From contig CAJPPF010000089.1 of NCBI GenBank assembly GCA_905372445.1, forward strand, positions 1 through 9,078: a stretch of DNA of 9,078 nucleotides, written 5' to 3'. The translations under genes were made by a program, and so were the position numbers. The first letter of the stretch is position 1. Each line of letters starts with the position of its first letter. The notes beneath the pieces are model-generated. The model was given only the letters and a program-made list of their open reading frames with translations. It was not told where the DNA came from and did not search any database. Positions 7,719 through 9,078 of this stretch are shown in pieces. Origin of the DNA: an uncultured Prevotella sp. Its GTDB lineage: Bacteria > Bacteroidota > Bacteroidia > Bacteroidales > Bacteroidaceae.

Positions 7719-7748
7719 CAAAGGTACTTAAAAATCTCGGAATCCAAG
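7719..7748 (-). promoter_or_regulatory. Promoter of the carboxyltransferase-HD-lptD operon
   Basis: On the minus strand TACCTTTG (7726-7719) matches the Bacteroidetes -7 element TAnnTTTG exactly. CTTG (7748-7745) lies 18 bases upstream and fits three of four bases of the -33 element. The predicted start near 7713 gives a leader of about 80 bases before the ATG at 7631. A 6-bp inverted repeat (CAATGG 7751-7756, CCATTG 7776-7781) lies just upstream and could be a regulator site. Confidence 0.65.
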
Positions 7749-7831
7749 CACAATGGAACAACTTTTAACGAACTCCCATTGCATCAGAAAAGAAAATTAT
7801 TAAGATAATATAATTCTTAAAGCAAATTCAC

Positions 7832-7860
7832 TTTGCTGATATCATTTTTTTGTACTTTTG
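7832..7860 (+). promoter_or_regulatory. Bacteroidetes-type promoter of the 307-residue lipoprotein gene
   Basis: TACTTTTG at 7853-7860 is a perfect TAnnTTTG -7 element. TTTG at 7832-7835 matches the -33 element, with a spacing of 17 bases, slightly short of the usual 19. The T run before the -7 element gives 16 bases in common with the tRNA promoter. The predicted start, near 7866, leaves a leader of about 15 bases before the ATG. It is divergent from the operon promoter at 7719-7748. Confidence 0.7.
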
Positions 7861-7881
7861 TCGCGAATAACATTTTGAATA

Positions 7882-8805
7882 ATGAAAAAAACACTCTATT
7901 TCATTCTCCTCGCCGTAGCGCTCACGATTGGCGCATGCATTGGAGACAAAAATAACATACCCGCGGAAGGGCGTGCTACGCAAGACCTGATACTGAAAGG
8001 CGACAAGACCGTGTTCGGGTTGGCATGCGAGGGATGCAACGACTCCGTAATATGCCTGCTGCCATTCGACAACAGCGACCCGATAAAATACGACATCATC
8101 GATGCCAAGCGCAACGGCAAGGTTATAGGTGCCCTGAGGATTGGCGACTGGATTGGTATTCTACCCAACAAAGACGACTCCAAAGCAGCTGACTTAGTCA
8201 TCAATCTCGACCAGTTGAGAGGGTCGTGGTGCTACATCGTGATGCCTAAATTGCGCGACTGGGACAAGCTGACAAAGAAACAGCAGGCACGTATGAGCCA
8301 CAATATGACAGACTCTATCAGGGAGCAATACCTCATACCACGCGAATACGGATTCACACTCATGCGGCAGTTTCAAGCAAGTTCCATCGGCTATGTGCCT
8401 GACGCCACATCGCTCGAAGACCAGAGCCCGGTGGTATATCCCAAGATGGCTTACTATTTCGAGTGGCACATACTGAACGGACAGCTGATTCTCACACGCT
8501 ACGCCAGCGACCCTCCGTCGGACACTGACGCCAGCGGAAAGAAAATAAAAGTGAAGATGCCTGAGACCATTCACGACACCATCGACGTGACATTTCTCAA
8601 CGACGACTCGCTCGTATTGAGCTCCGACGGGCAGACGCGCAGCTATTACCGCATATCAAAGGCATCGGATGCCAACAAACTGGCACGCGAGAAGGCGGAG
8701 AAATCTGCACGTGAGGCACTGAAGAAAGTCACACGGACGGAGAACAGCAAGTATGAAACAAACTCAGAAAAGAGGGTTGCCGAAGCGCATAAATCAGTGA
8801 AGTAA
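7882..8805 (+). CDS. Uncharacterised 307-residue lipoprotein
   Basis: This is a secreted lipoprotein of unknown function. Residues 1-18 are a type II signal peptide (MKKTLYFILLAVALTIGA) and Cys19 is the lipidation site. The next residues (IGDKNN) lack a strong acidic export signal. The mature part has a G-L-A-C-E-G-C-N-D-S segment with Cys49 and Cys52, then Cys58 and Cys117. The Cys49/Cys52 pair resembles a C-x-x-C redox or metal motif, but there is no thioredoxin fold around it that I can see. Alternating strands fill about 35-260, suggesting a mainly beta domain. The last 45 residues (262-307) are rich in Lys, Glu, Arg and Ala and look like a long charged helix or coiled coil. The start is fixed by the signal peptide and promoter. 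It stands alone on its strand, divergent from the lptD operon. I do not recognise the family. Confidence 0.85.
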   Translation: MKKTLYFILLAVALTIGACIGDKNNIPAEGRATQDLILKGDKTVFGLACEGCNDSVICLLPFDNSDPIKYDIIDAKRNGKVIGALRIGDWIGILPNKDDSKAADLVINLDQLRGSWCYIVMPKLRDWDKLTKKQQARMSHNMTDSIREQYLIPREYGFTLMRQFQASSIGYVPDATSLEDQSPVVYPKMAYYFEWHILNGQLILTRYASDPPSDTDASGKKIKVKMPETIHDTIDVTFLNDDSLVLSSDGQTRSYYRISKASDANKLAREKAEKSAREALKKVTRTENSKYETNSEKRVAEAHKSVK

Positions 8806-8896
8806 AGTCAGGCACCACAACCGACAGGTAGTAATATTGTAAATTATTGGAGTCCTGTAAACAAATTATAGCGATGAATCGAGTAGGATGAAACGT

Positions 8897-8922
8897 GTAG
8901 AGGCGTGATTTATCACGTTCCG
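8897..8922 (+). repeat. Palindromic interspersed repeat, copy 1
   Basis: A 26-base unit whose core is GGCGTGATTTATCACGTTCC. CGTGAT and ATCACG are perfect reverse complements around two T, and the stem extends outwards through two G-U pairs. It differs from copy 2 at one base only (A8901 against G8960). The form is like the short intergenic palindromic (REP-like) elements of bacterial genomes. Confidence 0.75.
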
Positions 8923-8955
8923 CAATCCTCTAGGAAAACAGGCACTCAGTCAGGC

Positions 8956-8981
8956 GTAGGGGCGTGATTTATCACGTTCCG
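8956..8981 (+). repeat. Palindromic interspersed repeat, copy 2
   Basis: This copy matches copy 1 at 25 of 26 bases, in the same orientation and 59 bases further on. Here the stem is longer (GGGGCGTGAT against ATCACGTTCC, ten pairs with two G-U). The 33 bases between copies are not repeated. No transposase of the REP-associated kind is in this window. Confidence 0.75.
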
Positions 8982-9078
8982 TTTGTTGCGCCGGGTATAT
9001 TTAGCAAACGCATGTATGATTATCCCTAATCGGTCATTAGACCGCATTTGCTTAGATTTGTAATTACCGTCATGCTTC

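Larger units (their letters stand above)
8806..9078. other. Non-coding right end with inverted repeats
   Basis: No coding frame of useful size is seen. It holds a weak inverted repeat after the lipoprotein stop (ACAGG 8824-8828 with CCTGT 8854-8858), which lacks a T tract and is a poor terminator. Two palindromic repeats come next (annotated separately). At 9026-9044 CTAAT, CGGTC, ATTAG and ACCG form two overlapping, mutually exclusive hairpins. AGCAAACGC (9003-9011) pairs with GCATTTGCT (9044-9052) with one mismatch. TAGATTTG at 9053-9060 matches the -7 consensus but has no good -33 element, so it is at most a weak promoter for a gene beyond the edge. Confidence 0.5.

Noticed and set aside
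8897..8981. CRISPR array
   Set aside because: There are only two copies, with a strongly palindromic unit, a single 33-base interval and no cas genes. A REP-like element fits better.

Overview
The window looks like chromosomal DNA from a Bacteroidales bacterium, most likely Prevotella or a close relative. The evidence is the Bacteroidetes-type promoters (-7 element TAnnTTTG), start codons without clear Shine-Dalgarno sequences, Bacteroidetes-style lipoproteins (one with an acidic run after the lipobox cysteine), and an LptD of the Bacteroidetes branch. The genus is an inference from protein style, not from a database match.

Layout. Positions 1-241 hold no convincing gene but end in a good promoter that drives a tRNA-Arg (anticodon CCG, 242-315). 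Positions 316-622 are an unassigned spacer. A small lipocalin-like lipoprotein (623-1033, +) converges on pepT (1144-2370, -), with a strong bidirectional hairpin terminator between them. A compact minus-strand cluster fills the centre. In transcription order it is a biotin-dependent-carboxylase-type carboxyltransferase (7631-5850), an HD-domain phosphohydrolase-like protein (5842-5282), lptD (5285-2451) and, after an 80-base gap, pepT. The first three are spaced by 7 bases and by a 4-base ATGA overlap, so they are very probably one operon. It has a recognisable promoter at 7748-7719, and the transcript should begin almost directly with a perfect 9-bp stem-loop. A divergent promoter (7832-7860) drives an uncharacterised 307-residue lipoprotein (7882-8805, +). 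The last 270 bases are non-coding and carry two near-identical 26-base palindromic repeats, 59 bases apart, plus further small inverted repeats.

Functionally the window is mostly housekeeping: outer-membrane LPS export (LptD), tripeptide breakdown (PepT), a carboxyltransferase of C4/C3 acid metabolism, and lipoproteins of unknown role. I found no phage, CRISPR, toxin-antitoxin, secretion or defence system, and no insertion sequence. The points most worth checking are the carboxyltransferase, whose C-terminal biotinyl-like domain lacks the biotin-accepting lysine (Trp554 in its place), the translational coupling of an uncharacterised HD protein to lptD, the 5'-terminal hairpin of the operon, and the palindromic repeat pair.
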